Source of the DNA: Pedobacter nanyangensis
Lineage (GTDB): Bacteria; Bacteroidota; Bacteroidia; Sphingobacteriales; Sphingobacteriaceae
NCBI RefSeq assembly: GCF_003313505.1
Contig: NZ_QMHO01000001.1
Span: 434,001-498,000 of the forward strand
DNA length: 64,000 nt
Direction of reading: 5' to 3'
Shown here in pieces: positions 17,667-25,568 of this stretch. Under the pieces are notes generated by a model that searched no databases, had not been told where the DNA came from, and was given only the letters and a program-made list of their open reading frames with translations. Position 1 is the first letter of the stretch. Every line of letters begins with the position of its first letter. Position numbers and translations under genes: made by a program.

Positions 17667-18137
17667 ATGAAGTCAATAACGAAATATATAACGATGGTGC
17701 TGATGGGCTTATTTCTTGCCAAGGGTACCTATGGTCAAACTTTTAAAAACAAGATTGCGATGAAATTAAATGCAGGTGTAATCACCGAGAAATTAGCAGA
17801 AACAAAGAAATTCTACACGGAAGTTTTAGGATTTGGAATTACCTTCGAAAACGAGTTCTACTTATTATTGCATACGCCAAACAAAAGCGCAGAAATCAGT
17901 TTTCTTTTGCCCAACCACCCCACTCAACAGCTGTTGTTCCATCAACCGTTTAAAGGCCAGGGCATGTACCTTACCATCGAAGTGGAGGATGTAGATGCCC
18001 TATACCACCAACTCAAGGCAAAAGGTGTTGCCATTAAAATTGAGTTAAGGGATGAGCCTTGGGGCGATAGACACTTTGCCATTCAAGACCCCAACGGGAT
18101 TGGCATTGATCTCGTAAAATATTCGCCACAGCAGTAA
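17667..18137 (+). CDS. VOC (glyoxalase/bleomycin-resistance) family protein with signal-like leader
   Basis: The ATG at 17667 gives 156 residues. A TTG-initiated frame opens at 17616, but its extra residues are not convincing. Residues 1-24 form a signal-peptide-like segment (MKSITKYITMVLMGLFLAKG to YGQ). The VOC fold follows: NAGVITEKLAETKKFYTEVLGFGITFEN, YLTIEVEDVDALYHQLKAKGV, and DRHFAIQDPNGIGIDLVKY. VOC proteins are usually cytosolic and start near MKLNAG (17760), so either this one is exported or translation begins internally. The substrate is unknown. It is probably co-regulated by the adjacent AraC protein. Confidence 0.82.
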   Translation: MKSITKYITMVLMGLFLAKGTYGQTFKNKIAMKLNAGVITEKLAETKKFYTEVLGFGITFENEFYLLLHTPNKSAEISFLLPNHPTQQLLFHQPFKGQGMYLTIEVEDVDALYHQLKAKGVAIKIELRDEPWGDRHFAIQDPNGIGIDLVKYSPQQ

Positions 18138-18234
18138 CCCTATTTTTGATTTCTTAGCTGCCTTTGTGCCTTAGTGGGGTAACGGTGAACTATTTTCAAT
18201 TATTTTCTGCTATTTTCGCCATTATCTAAATTTT

Positions 18235-19149
18235 ATGATTCGGCTCGAGCTAATTGACATTGTTAAGGAACAATTTCCAGCACTGGATATCGCCACCAAA
18301 GATGGTATTATCAAGCTTTCTAAAATTATTAAGGCGGAAATTAAACTGAATGACGGCATTTCTGCACAAGATGTAGAAGATTTGGTTAACTTTTTGTCTG
18401 TTCATGGAAACAAATTTAACGCCTTAACAGGTCACAAAAATATAGCGGTTATTTTAAGGGGCGAGGGCGAAAGGATAACATTTTCTCCATTTAAGGATAA
18501 GGAAGTTGCGGCAGAAACCATCTACGAGTTTCAAGCGGTATTTAGTGAAAACATATCAAAGTACATTAAACAGAGTATTGCGCTAAACAATTGGAACAAT
18601 TTAAAAAGTTTATTCATTGTTTATCCGTTTATTGTAGCCGAAACCGTTAAACTAGATACCTTAGAGGCTTTACACTTAAAAAATCAAGCCCTGAGCCTGG
18701 CTTTGAGAAATGGGGAGCACGCTCCTTTTGCTGAGCAACATCCGTACGCAACAGATGGAGGTTATTTTTCGATGCTGAGCGCAATAGACAACTTGTATTT
18801 TGACGCAGATTTAAGGGATATCAACAATAGTGCGGCAGGTTGCCATAAAAATATGGTTGAAATCGCCGTACTTGGGAATATCATTTATGCCCTCACCTTT
18901 TACAACGCTTACGATGATGCACTAAACATGATATTGGGAGCCAATAAAAAAACGGCCCACTTCATGATGAACATTCATCAGAAGACCTCGGTGCATCGCC
19001 AAAATCGTATGGCAGAAACTGTGCTGTTTATTTTGCTCTTTTTGCTAGTTGGTGTTTTGGCTCTTACCATAGGCTCGCATATTCCAAGGGGAGTTTATAT
19101 CGTGGTCATCCTAGTGGTGAAGATCATTTTCCTGGTTTCCAAAAAATAG
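18235..19149 (+). CDS. Uncharacterised membrane-anchored protein, paralogue 1
   Basis: A 304-residue protein not recognised as a named family. A long soluble helical region (VKEQFPALDIATKDGIIKLS, DVEDLVNFLSVHGNKFN, HKNIAVILRGEGERI, then NNWNNLKSLFIVYPFIV and LKNQALSLALRNGEH) precedes two hydrophobic C-terminal segments (about 257-277 and 284-302) and a VSKK tail. The next gene (19221-20129) is clearly homologous over the whole length, so the pair arose by tandem duplication. The N-terminal bulk is probably cytosolic and anchored to the inner membrane. The pair runs tail-to-tail into an Hsp70-like gene. Function is unknown. Confidence 0.75.
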   Translation: MIRLELIDIVKEQFPALDIATKDGIIKLSKIIKAEIKLNDGISAQDVEDLVNFLSVHGNKFNALTGHKNIAVILRGEGERITFSPFKDKEVAAETIYEFQAVFSENISKYIKQSIALNNWNNLKSLFIVYPFIVAETVKLDTLEALHLKNQALSLALRNGEHAPFAEQHPYATDGGYFSMLSAIDNLYFDADLRDINNSAAGCHKNMVEIAVLGNIIYALTFYNAYDDALNMILGANKKTAHFMMNIHQKTSVHRQNRMAETVLFILLFLLVGVLALTIGSHIPRGVYIVVILVVKIIFLVSKK

Positions 19150-19220
19150 TGCGTTGGTTCCTGTTTTCTGATTTAGTTTTTTTTATCTTGAGCCATATTG
19201 CCACATTTCCAGAAGTTTAA

Positions 19221-20129
19221 ATGTTACAGCTCCACTACCTAGAATTTGCCGAAAAGCAACTATCGTCCCTAAATCTTGACAGCAAAAAAGATATTATTAG
19301 GCTGGAAAAAATTCTTAAGGCCGAGTCAAAAATCAACCCTGATTTCAATATCAATGCCATTGAAGCGCTGATTTTATTTTTAAACACGTACGGAACTAAA
19401 TTTATTCCCCTGCTTAAGCATAAAAATATGGCCACCATTTTAAAAGCAGAAGGAGATCACATTAATCCTGCGCCAATTAAAGAAGGAACTTTTGACGAAT
19501 TGCTGTTGGTGGAGTTTCGCGAAGTTTTTGAGGAAAATATCCTGGCCTACCTCAAAAGCTGCGTTAACAAAAATAACTGGGTCAGTATAAAAAGTGTCTT
19601 CAAAATCTATCCTTTTTTACTGACAGATTATATCTCACAGGAAATTATTGAAGCATTTAACCTGAAAAATCAAGCCATAATTGCCGCGCTTAAAACAAAC
19701 GGTTATCCTTTATTTGTAGCTGAACATGCTTATGCCTCGGATGTCGCTTATTTTGCTTTGCTGAGTGAAGTAGACGAGTATTTTTTTGACGATCAAATCC
19801 TTATGATCAATAATATCATCGCCGATAGGCAGCGAGATAAAATGGCCGATAAAGCTGCCCTTGGAAAAGTTTTGTATGCGGCGAGCTACTACAATGCTTT
19901 TTCCAGCGAACTGGCATTAACCTTGGAAAGCAACCAGGGTATTGCCCATGATTGGGTATATCCTGGTGGTGAAAAACCGGTTATATGGCCCACAAGCAAT
20001 GTTATTGCATTGGTCATCGCTATTTTAATTGCCGTTGTAATTTTAGCTTTTCTGCCTACCAACATAGGTGGCATAGCATGGATTTCCATTATTATGGGCA
20101 GATTGGCTTTTACACTACTCAAAAAGTAG
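19221..20129 (+). CDS. Uncharacterised membrane-anchored protein, paralogue 2
   Basis: A 302-residue paralogue of the preceding gene, roughly a third identical by eye. Shared blocks are KKDIIRLEKILKAESKIN, HKNMATILKAEGDHI, VEFREVFEENILAYLKS, NNWVSIKSVFKIYPFLLTD and LKNQAIIAALK, with HAYASDVAYFALLSEVDEYFFDD in the middle. The C terminus has two membrane segments (VIALVIAILIAVVILAFLP and IAWISIIMGRLAFTLL) and ends LKK. The linker to the anchor differs from paralogue 1. It ends 10 bp from the convergent Hsp70-like gene. No enzymatic motif is visible and the function is unknown. Confidence 0.75.
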   Translation: MLQLHYLEFAEKQLSSLNLDSKKDIIRLEKILKAESKINPDFNINAIEALILFLNTYGTKFIPLLKHKNMATILKAEGDHINPAPIKEGTFDELLLVEFREVFEENILAYLKSCVNKNNWVSIKSVFKIYPFLLTDYISQEIIEAFNLKNQAIIAALKTNGYPLFVAEHAYASDVAYFALLSEVDEYFFDDQILMINNIIADRQRDKMADKAALGKVLYAASYYNAFSSELALTLESNQGIAHDWVYPGGEKPVIWPTSNVIALVIAILIAVVILAFLPTNIGGIAWISIIMGRLAFTLLKK

Positions 20130-20139
20130 CATCCCCAGC

Positions 20140-22623
20140 TTATCTTAACCCTAAAGTTCCGTTTTGATCTTCAAAATAATCTTTAGGCTTTATTTTTAGC
20201 AAGTTGTAAAGTGCCGAAATAACTGATTTCAGTTCTGATATATTCCTTTTTTCAGCAGCTTGCTCCCCTTTTTCAAAAAGACTTTCAGCTTGGGCGGCAT
20301 TTTCATAAAACATCACATCAAGGTGCTTGTAATCGTAAAACAGCTCTATATAAGCATCGTCGTTTTGATAATACAATTCTCTCGAAAGTTTCTTCAGCTC
20401 TTTAATTTTGGATCTAATGATAGATAACTGATTAGAGTTGATGAAAATGTTTTCGTTCTTGATCAGATTATCAAAGGTTCTTTCGATTTTCAGGTTGGGC
20501 TTGTGCAACAATTCCTCTCTTATTTCTTGTTTGCAGGCTTGATATTCTTCAATTTCCAACAGGACATTCTTTTCCCTTACCAACTGGTCAAACTGCTGAA
20601 ATACCTTTCTTTTACGTTCGTCGATATTGAATATTTTGTCGGTTACGGCGTCATCTTCCGCTTCTATCAATTCCCTAAGCAGTTCTATGATCCCTATTCT
20701 GATTTCATTAAGGTTTTCGACCATATCGCCAGATTGGCTATAGGCATATCCTTCTATCTCCTCGTCTATATCGTTTAACACCCCGTTAAGCTCGCTTCGC
20801 ATTTTCTCTATGGAAATGTTCCTAGATGAGGCGTTGAACACTTCACGTTGCTCCAAACCAATCGAATCAATGTAAATACCGATCGCCAAGTCTCTCGATT
20901 CACTGATTTCGAAATTGATTTCGATATCGGTACCTTTCAATAAATTAGATTCCAGGTTTTTTGCATCAATTTCCAGATAGCCGATACAAAGGTTACTTGC
21001 GGGCGAGGTAGCCGCATTGCCCTCAACAACATTGAGGATCAATTTATCTGAAGTTCCTTTCAAAATGGTTTTTGAAATGGTTTTGTAGATTTTTTTTGAT
21101 AAGGGAAGTATCTCGTTTTTTTTAAATACTTTTTCCAGATAGGTTGTTCCCAAAGTATCATCTACCTCAATACAGATATCATTGGGCAATGGTTGGCCCG
21201 ATATGTTATAAATACCGTGGTTAATTGCCAGTGCGTCTTTTTCGTGAACGATATTCTGAAATTTATCTAAAATCTTAACGTTAAAATAGTTGGTAGCTTT
21301 TGGCAGTACTTTTAAAAATTCATTAAACCGGGAGTGGAATGGCATTAAACCGGTATCAAATCCTCCATCTGAACGCGTAATCCTGTAGTAGCCAGAAAAA
21401 TCTCCCTCTACCAGTCCTGTTAACAGTTCTTCCGAATCTTGTGTATTAACCTCATACACAAGTTTTACTGCTCGTTGCGGTTCTTTTGCGGCTACCGGAA
21501 TTTCCTTTTTAAGTTCATGGTTATCGGGCTTTAACGTTTTGGTTCCCGCAAAGTAGGCCGCACCCACAATAATAGCCGTTGTTGGGTCTATGGTAGAGTC
21601 AACGTAACATTCAAAACTTTTGGAAAGCGTGGTTCTGATATAGGGAATGTAAGTAGTGCCTCCTACCAGTATAATGCGGTCTATTTCAGCATTGCTAACA
21701 TTATTTTTTTCCAATAGAAGTTTGGTGAGCTTTATGGTTTCTGCTACTTTAGGCGCAATAAGCTCGTTAAATTGTTCTCTTGTTATTTCAAGTTCAATAA
21801 AGTTTCCATTAACCTCAATTTCTATAAAGGTAGATGTATTGATGGAAAGCTCCTTTTTTGCTTCCTCGGCCTTATATACCAGCTCTATAAGTAGCTTTTT
21901 ATAGGATGTTTGGTTAACGCCAACCATTTTTTTCCAAAGCTTTTCTTCGTTTAAAAGTGGCTCCAAACTGGGGCACAAGAGGTGTTCAACCATGAGCTGA
22001 TCAATATCTATCCCACCTAAAAAGTTATTGCCCTGGTGGTCTATCACCTTGAGCTCCCTATCGTTTATTTTCACCAGGGCAACGTCAAAAGTCCCGCCGC
22101 CAAAATCGTAAACCAGCCACTTTTTGGTTTCCGCTGTTTCTATATTTTGAGTATTTGCATAGGCTAGGCAAGCGGCAATGGGCTCTTGTAACAATACTAC
22201 TTCTTGAAAACCTGCTTGGTGCCCTGCGGTTTTCGTTGCATTAGATTGAATGGTATCAAATGAGGCGGGAATGGTGATTACCGCTCCTTTTGGCTTTTCT
22301 TCGCCCACAAAATTAACCAGTTCCTTCAGTATCAGCGTAGAAAAATCTATGGCACTTTTTTCCTCGTTGCTGTTTGGTATTTTATAGATAAACTCGCTGC
22401 CCATTTTCCTTTTGAACGAAGAAAAAACGTGCTCGGGGTTTACTTTTGTAAACTCCCTTGCTTTATCCCCTATTAAAATCCTGTCGTTTCTGTAAGCCAC
22501 CACTGATGGCAGGGTTTCCTTAAAGCCTACCGGATTTTTAAAAACAGTAACCTTTCCATTTTGAAATCTTCCAATTCCAGAGTTGGTCGTTCCCAAATCT
22601 ATCCCGAAATCAATATTTTCCAT
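20140..22623 (-). CDS. Non-canonical Hsp70 family protein
   Basis: An 827-residue Hsp70 relative, about 190 longer than DnaK. The ATPase domain is intact: phosphate-1 GIDLGTTNS (8-16), Lys71 in SSFKRKMG (DnaK Lys70), the proline-switch position in TIPASF (119), phosphate-2 VYDFGGGTFD (171-180), LGGIDID (202-208) and the adenosine motif LVGGTTYIP (319-327). The usual DVLLLDVTP linker is absent. Instead residues 395-465 form an extra beta-rich region, followed by a degenerate SBD-beta (LPNDICIEVDDT, ILNVVEGN...CIGYLEIDA) and a long helical C terminus (600-815). It starts 2 bp after the GrpE-like gene. No J-domain protein is present in the window. Confidence 0.88.
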   Translation of the reverse strand: MENIDFGIDLGTTNSGIGRFQNGKVTVFKNPVGFKETLPSVVAYRNDRILIGDKAREFTKVNPEHVFSSFKRKMGSEFIYKIPNSNEEKSAIDFSTLILKELVNFVGEEKPKGAVITIPASFDTIQSNATKTAGHQAGFQEVVLLQEPIAACLAYANTQNIETAETKKWLVYDFGGGTFDVALVKINDRELKVIDHQGNNFLGGIDIDQLMVEHLLCPSLEPLLNEEKLWKKMVGVNQTSYKKLLIELVYKAEEAKKELSINTSTFIEIEVNGNFIELEITREQFNELIAPKVAETIKLTKLLLEKNNVSNAEIDRIILVGGTTYIPYIRTTLSKSFECYVDSTIDPTTAIIVGAAYFAGTKTLKPDNHELKKEIPVAAKEPQRAVKLVYEVNTQDSEELLTGLVEGDFSGYYRITRSDGGFDTGLMPFHSRFNEFLKVLPKATNYFNVKILDKFQNIVHEKDALAINHGIYNISGQPLPNDICIEVDDTLGTTYLEKVFKKNEILPLSKKIYKTISKTILKGTSDKLILNVVEGNAATSPASNLCIGYLEIDAKNLESNLLKGTDIEINFEISESRDLAIGIYIDSIGLEQREVFNASSRNISIEKMRSELNGVLNDIDEEIEGYAYSQSGDMVENLNEIRIGIIELLRELIEAEDDAVTDKIFNIDERKRKVFQQFDQLVREKNVLLEIEEYQACKQEIREELLHKPNLKIERTFDNLIKNENIFINSNQLSIIRSKIKELKKLSRELYYQNDDAYIELFYDYKHLDVMFYENAAQAESLFEKGEQAAEKRNISELKSVISALYNLLKIKPKDYFEDQNGTLGLR

Positions 22624-22625
22624 AA

Positions 22626-22916
22626 CTACTCTACTATTACAACCGCTTTTTGAATTAGCGTATAAACGCCATCTACATTATGGTAAACAACTGGTTTCAA
22701 CACCTTGGTAATTTTTTGCCGGCCATTCTCGGTGAGCAGGTTAGCTTCTATTGATAGGTCTCTTTCATCGTATGTTTGGCCAATTGGATTAACGATTTTA
22801 TATCCTTTTTGCTCCAGTTCATAGTAAAGCCTTTCAAAATTGCGCTGTAGGTTCCCTTTCTCCTGGGTGTTGAGTTTGCTTTCTATTTCAAAAATCTGAT
22901 TGATTATATTTTTCAT
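22626..22916 (-). CDS. Miniature GrpE-like protein, partner of the adjacent Hsp70
   Basis: A 96-residue protein whose C-terminal half resembles the GrpE beta domain: a helix ending ELEQKGYKIVNPIGQTYDER, then ITKVLKPVVYHNVDGVYTLIQKAVVIVE. This mirrors GrpE's pattern of G-x-P-x-G-x-x-(F/Y)D, then V-x-x-x-GY and a final A-V-V-V strand. Only about 35 residues of N-terminal helix remain, against over 80 in GrpE, so the long thermosensing stalk is missing. Its 2-bp spacing to the Hsp70-like gene supports a dedicated nucleotide-exchange role. This is inference from pattern and context; a profile search would settle it. Confidence 0.6.
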   Translation of the reverse strand: MKNIINQIFEIESKLNTQEKGNLQRNFERLYYELEQKGYKIVNPIGQTYDERDLSIEANLLTENGRQKITKVLKPVVYHNVDGVYTLIQKAVVIVE

Positions 22917-23052
22917 CTGAATATTGCGAGTCGTTAAGTGCTAAGTTATCATTCTTAAATAGAAAAATAACATTGCGCCTTTTAAATTTTGCAAAGAAAG
23001 AGCACAAATGGCGAGGGGTGCCGCATTTTCAGTATCAGGGTAAGTAGGCATC

Positions 23053-23085
23053 AAAAAAAGCGATAGAGTTATTCCATCGCTTTTA
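23053..23085 (-). terminator. Terminator after the YugP-like protease gene
   Basis: Reading the minus strand, aaaagcgat / atcgctttt pair around an 11-base loop and are followed by a T-run, 22 bp past the protease stop codon. Confidence 0.75.
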
Positions 23086-23106
23086 ATTAAATTTTTACTT
23101 TTAGCA

Positions 23107-23802
23107 TTATTCTCGGTTTCTGCCAAACAGCATCGAAGCGTAGTAAAGCAGGTTTGCCAATGCGCCCAATGCAGCAACTACATAAGTCATAGCTGCCCAC
23201 CATAGTGCATCTTTGGCCTGTGTATTTTCTTCGGAGGTTCGCATTACTCCCTGGTTGTTCTTCAGCCAGAGCAGGGCTCTGTTACTGGCATCAAATTCCA
23301 CTGGTAGTGTAACAATACTGAACAAAGTAATAATGGCCAAGCCAACTACCCCAATGCCCAGTACAATTGGCGGGCCGTTAAAAGCAATTAATAATACCCC
23401 TATCAACAGTACCCATTGCAAAAGATTTGAGGAAATGCTTACAATAGGCACCATATTAGATCGAAACTGCAACCAGTTGTAGCTTTTAGCGTGTTGTATG
23501 GCATGCCCGCACTCATGCGCCGCTACCGCTGCTGCCGCAACACTTCTACCATAATATACATCGGTGCTTAAATTTACGGTCATATCTGCCGGATTGTAAT
23601 GATCCGTTAGCTGGCCTTCTGAACTTAGCACTTTCACATTGTAGATTCCATTGTCGTGTAGCATCTTCTCTGCTACCTCTTTTCCCGAAAAGCCTGAGTT
23701 AAGCTGCATTTCTGCATATTTCGAGAATTTATTTCTGAAACGCCACTGTACAAACATACTAAGCAGAAGTATCGGAATAAATAAAATTAAATACGTTTCC
23801 AT
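23107..23802 (-). CDS. YugP-family zinc metallopeptidase (membrane)
   Basis: A 231-residue membrane metallopeptidase of the YugP/Zn_peptidase_2 family. It has an N-terminal membrane segment (TYLILFIPILLLSMFVQW), the zinc motif AAHECGHAIQHA (HExxH variant HECGH) around residue 94, and three to four hydrophobic segments after it (IVSISSNLLQWVLLIGVLLIAF, GIGVVGLAIITLFSIVTLPVEFDAS, MTYVVAALGALANLLYYAS). The downstream VEFDAS sequence is typical and may supply the third ligand. Substrates are unknown. It is divergent from a DAO-family oxidase. Confidence 0.9.
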   Translation of the reverse strand: METYLILFIPILLLSMFVQWRFRNKFSKYAEMQLNSGFSGKEVAEKMLHDNGIYNVKVLSSEGQLTDHYNPADMTVNLSTDVYYGRSVAAAAVAAHECGHAIQHAKSYNWLQFRSNMVPIVSISSNLLQWVLLIGVLLIAFNGPPIVLGIGVVGLAIITLFSIVTLPVEFDASNRALLWLKNNQGVMRTSEENTQAKDALWWAAMTYVVAALGALANLLYYASMLFGRNRE

Positions 23803-23885
23803 TTTTCAAATGTTTGTGTTATTCGGTTTCGCTAAATCAAAAAGTGTTCCCATCTTTATAAAAACTTAAATTTTTTACAATTTTC

Positions 23886-25028
23886 ATGCGATTGCCTAAC
23901 ATATCCTATTGGGAAAAGCGCCATTTTTACCGGGCCGATGTTATTATTGTGGGCAGCGGAATTGTAGGATTAAGCGCAGCCATTGCCATCAAAAAAGAAC
24001 GGGTAGATACGCACGTAATCGTATTGGAAAGGGGTTTTCTGCCGTCTGGAGCCAGTACCAAAAATGCTGGCTTTGCCTGTTTTGGAAGTATCTCAGAACT
24101 GATTGAACAGGAAAAAATTTGTGGTACCGATGGTTTACACACGCTTGTAAAAAAACGTTGGCTTGGTCTTCAAAAACTGCGTTCCCTGGTTGGTGATCCT
24201 AAGCTTGAGCTACAAATTAATGGCGGGTTTGAGCTTTTCAACAAAGAAGATGAACCGCTAGCGGAAGAATGTGTATCGAAAATTGGGCATTACAACCACT
24301 TGATAAAGGACATTACCCAAGAAACCAACGCATTTGCTACGGCAAACGAAAAGCTTAAATCCTTTGGCTTTGGAAACATAGGTTGCCTTATATCAAACAA
24401 ATTGGAAGGGCAGCTCGATCCTGGAAAAATGATCAGGTCACTGAGCGAAATAGCCGCCTCACTTGGCATTTGCATCTTAAACTGTTGTGAAGTTACAGGT
24501 TTTGAAGAAAGGGAAAACGAACAGGTTATTTTTAGCAATCAAGGTAGTTTTAACGCAAAAAAAATCTTATTTTGTACCAATGCCTTTGCCAATCAATTAT
24601 TTCCTCAGCTTGCATTAAAGCCAGGCCGTGGACAAGTATTAATTACCAAACCTATTGAAAACTTAAATTGGAAAGGTACTTTTCACTACAACAAAGGTTA
24701 CTATTACTTTAGAAATGTTGGTAATAGGGTATTGCTTGGTGGTGGTAGAAACCTTGATTTTTTTACCGAGGAAACCCACCAATTTGGCGAAACTCCTTTG
24801 GTACAAAACAGCCTTTTGCACTTAATGAGATCGGTGATCTTACCAGAAAAATCTTTTGAGATAGAACAAAAATGGAGCGGTATCATGGCTTTTGGACCAA
24901 CGCTCTCTCCTATTATCAAAGAAGTAAGCCCAAATATATTTTGCGCTGTACGTTGTAACGGAATGGGCATTGCCATTGGCAGCCAAACAGGTCAAGAAGC
25001 GGCAGCGCTGGTACTGAGGAGCTTTTAA
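23886..25028 (+). CDS. FAD-dependent oxidoreductase (DAO/glycine-oxidase-like)
   Basis: A 380-residue flavoprotein of the D-amino-acid oxidase superfamily. The N-terminal dinucleotide motif is VIIVGSGIVGLSAAIAIKKE, followed by VIVLERGFLPSGASTKNAGFACFGS, where the STKNAG loop binds FAD. The C terminus has GIMAFGPTLSPIIKEV and the closing FAD segment AVRCNGMGIAIGSQTGQEAA. There is no signal peptide, so it is cytosolic. Amine or amino-acid substrates are typical of the family, but the exact one cannot be read. The decayed purU lies just downstream on the other strand. Confidence 0.88.
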   Translation: MRLPNISYWEKRHFYRADVIIVGSGIVGLSAAIAIKKERVDTHVIVLERGFLPSGASTKNAGFACFGSISELIEQEKICGTDGLHTLVKKRWLGLQKLRSLVGDPKLELQINGGFELFNKEDEPLAEECVSKIGHYNHLIKDITQETNAFATANEKLKSFGFGNIGCLISNKLEGQLDPGKMIRSLSEIAASLGICILNCCEVTGFEERENEQVIFSNQGSFNAKKILFCTNAFANQLFPQLALKPGRGQVLITKPIENLNWKGTFHYNKGYYYFRNVGNRVLLGGGRNLDFFTEETHQFGETPLVQNSLLHLMRSVILPEKSFEIEQKWSGIMAFGPTLSPIIKEVSPNIFCAVRCNGMGIAIGSQTGQEAAALVLRSF

Positions 25029-25032
25029 TTCA

Positions 25033-25429
25033 TCACTCAAAAACAATGGTCTTGTTTCCAACCACAAAAACGCAGTCGTCAAATACCAGTTCCAAGGCCT
25101 TGCTCAGTACCTATTTTTCGATTTCCCTTCCTGCAATAGCCACCTGTTTGGCGCCGTATATGGTTTATGTGAATAGTTTGCTGATTGATAATTGGTCCTT
25201 CGTCCAAATCATCCGTTACAAAATGAGCTGTTGCTCCAATATAACCTCAGTTCCTCTGTATTTTTAAACTATTGCTGCACGATATTCTTGCAAAAAATCG
25301 CTTTTCTTCTTCGTCTATAAACTTACGCATGGCAATAATGTTAAGCTGATGGTTAGCTAAAATATGGGTGATATTTGCCACTAAACCAACTTCATCTTTA
25401 CATTGTATTAAAACTAAAAGTTTATTCAT
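25033..25429 (-). pseudogene. purU: Remnant of formyltetrahydrofolate deformylase purU
   Basis: On the minus strand residues 1-50 (MNKLLVLIQCKDEVGLVANI, then THILANHQLNIIAMRKFIDE) are the N-terminal ACT domain of PurU. The frame then reads through a TGA straight into IGATAHFVTDDLDEGPIIN, a C-terminal PurU motif, so most of the central formyl-transferase domain is missing. After INQQTIHINH the frame shifts (YGAKQVAIAGREIEK), meets a TAG, and ends VLSKALELVFDDCVFVVGNK-TIVFE. Thus an internal deletion, two stops and at least one frameshift are visible. Full PurU is about 280 residues; only the two ends remain. A free-standing ACT peptide of 60 residues could still be made. Confidence 0.88.
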
Positions 25430-25568
25430 GAACTAAATATTAGGATTTAAGTAAAATCAAATATAGACCACCACGTTAATTTCGTTACTTTGTATTCTTA
25501 TTGTTCAAATAAACCTCATAGACACATCGTTTTTATAAGCTATTTCTCTATGCTTTAAATAAATTTTT

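Noticed and set aside
22941-23177. A 78-codon minus-strand frame between the GrpE-like and YugP genes.
   Set aside because: Overlaps the end of the YugP gene and its terminator and has no recognisable domain. The region is better read as leader plus terminator.
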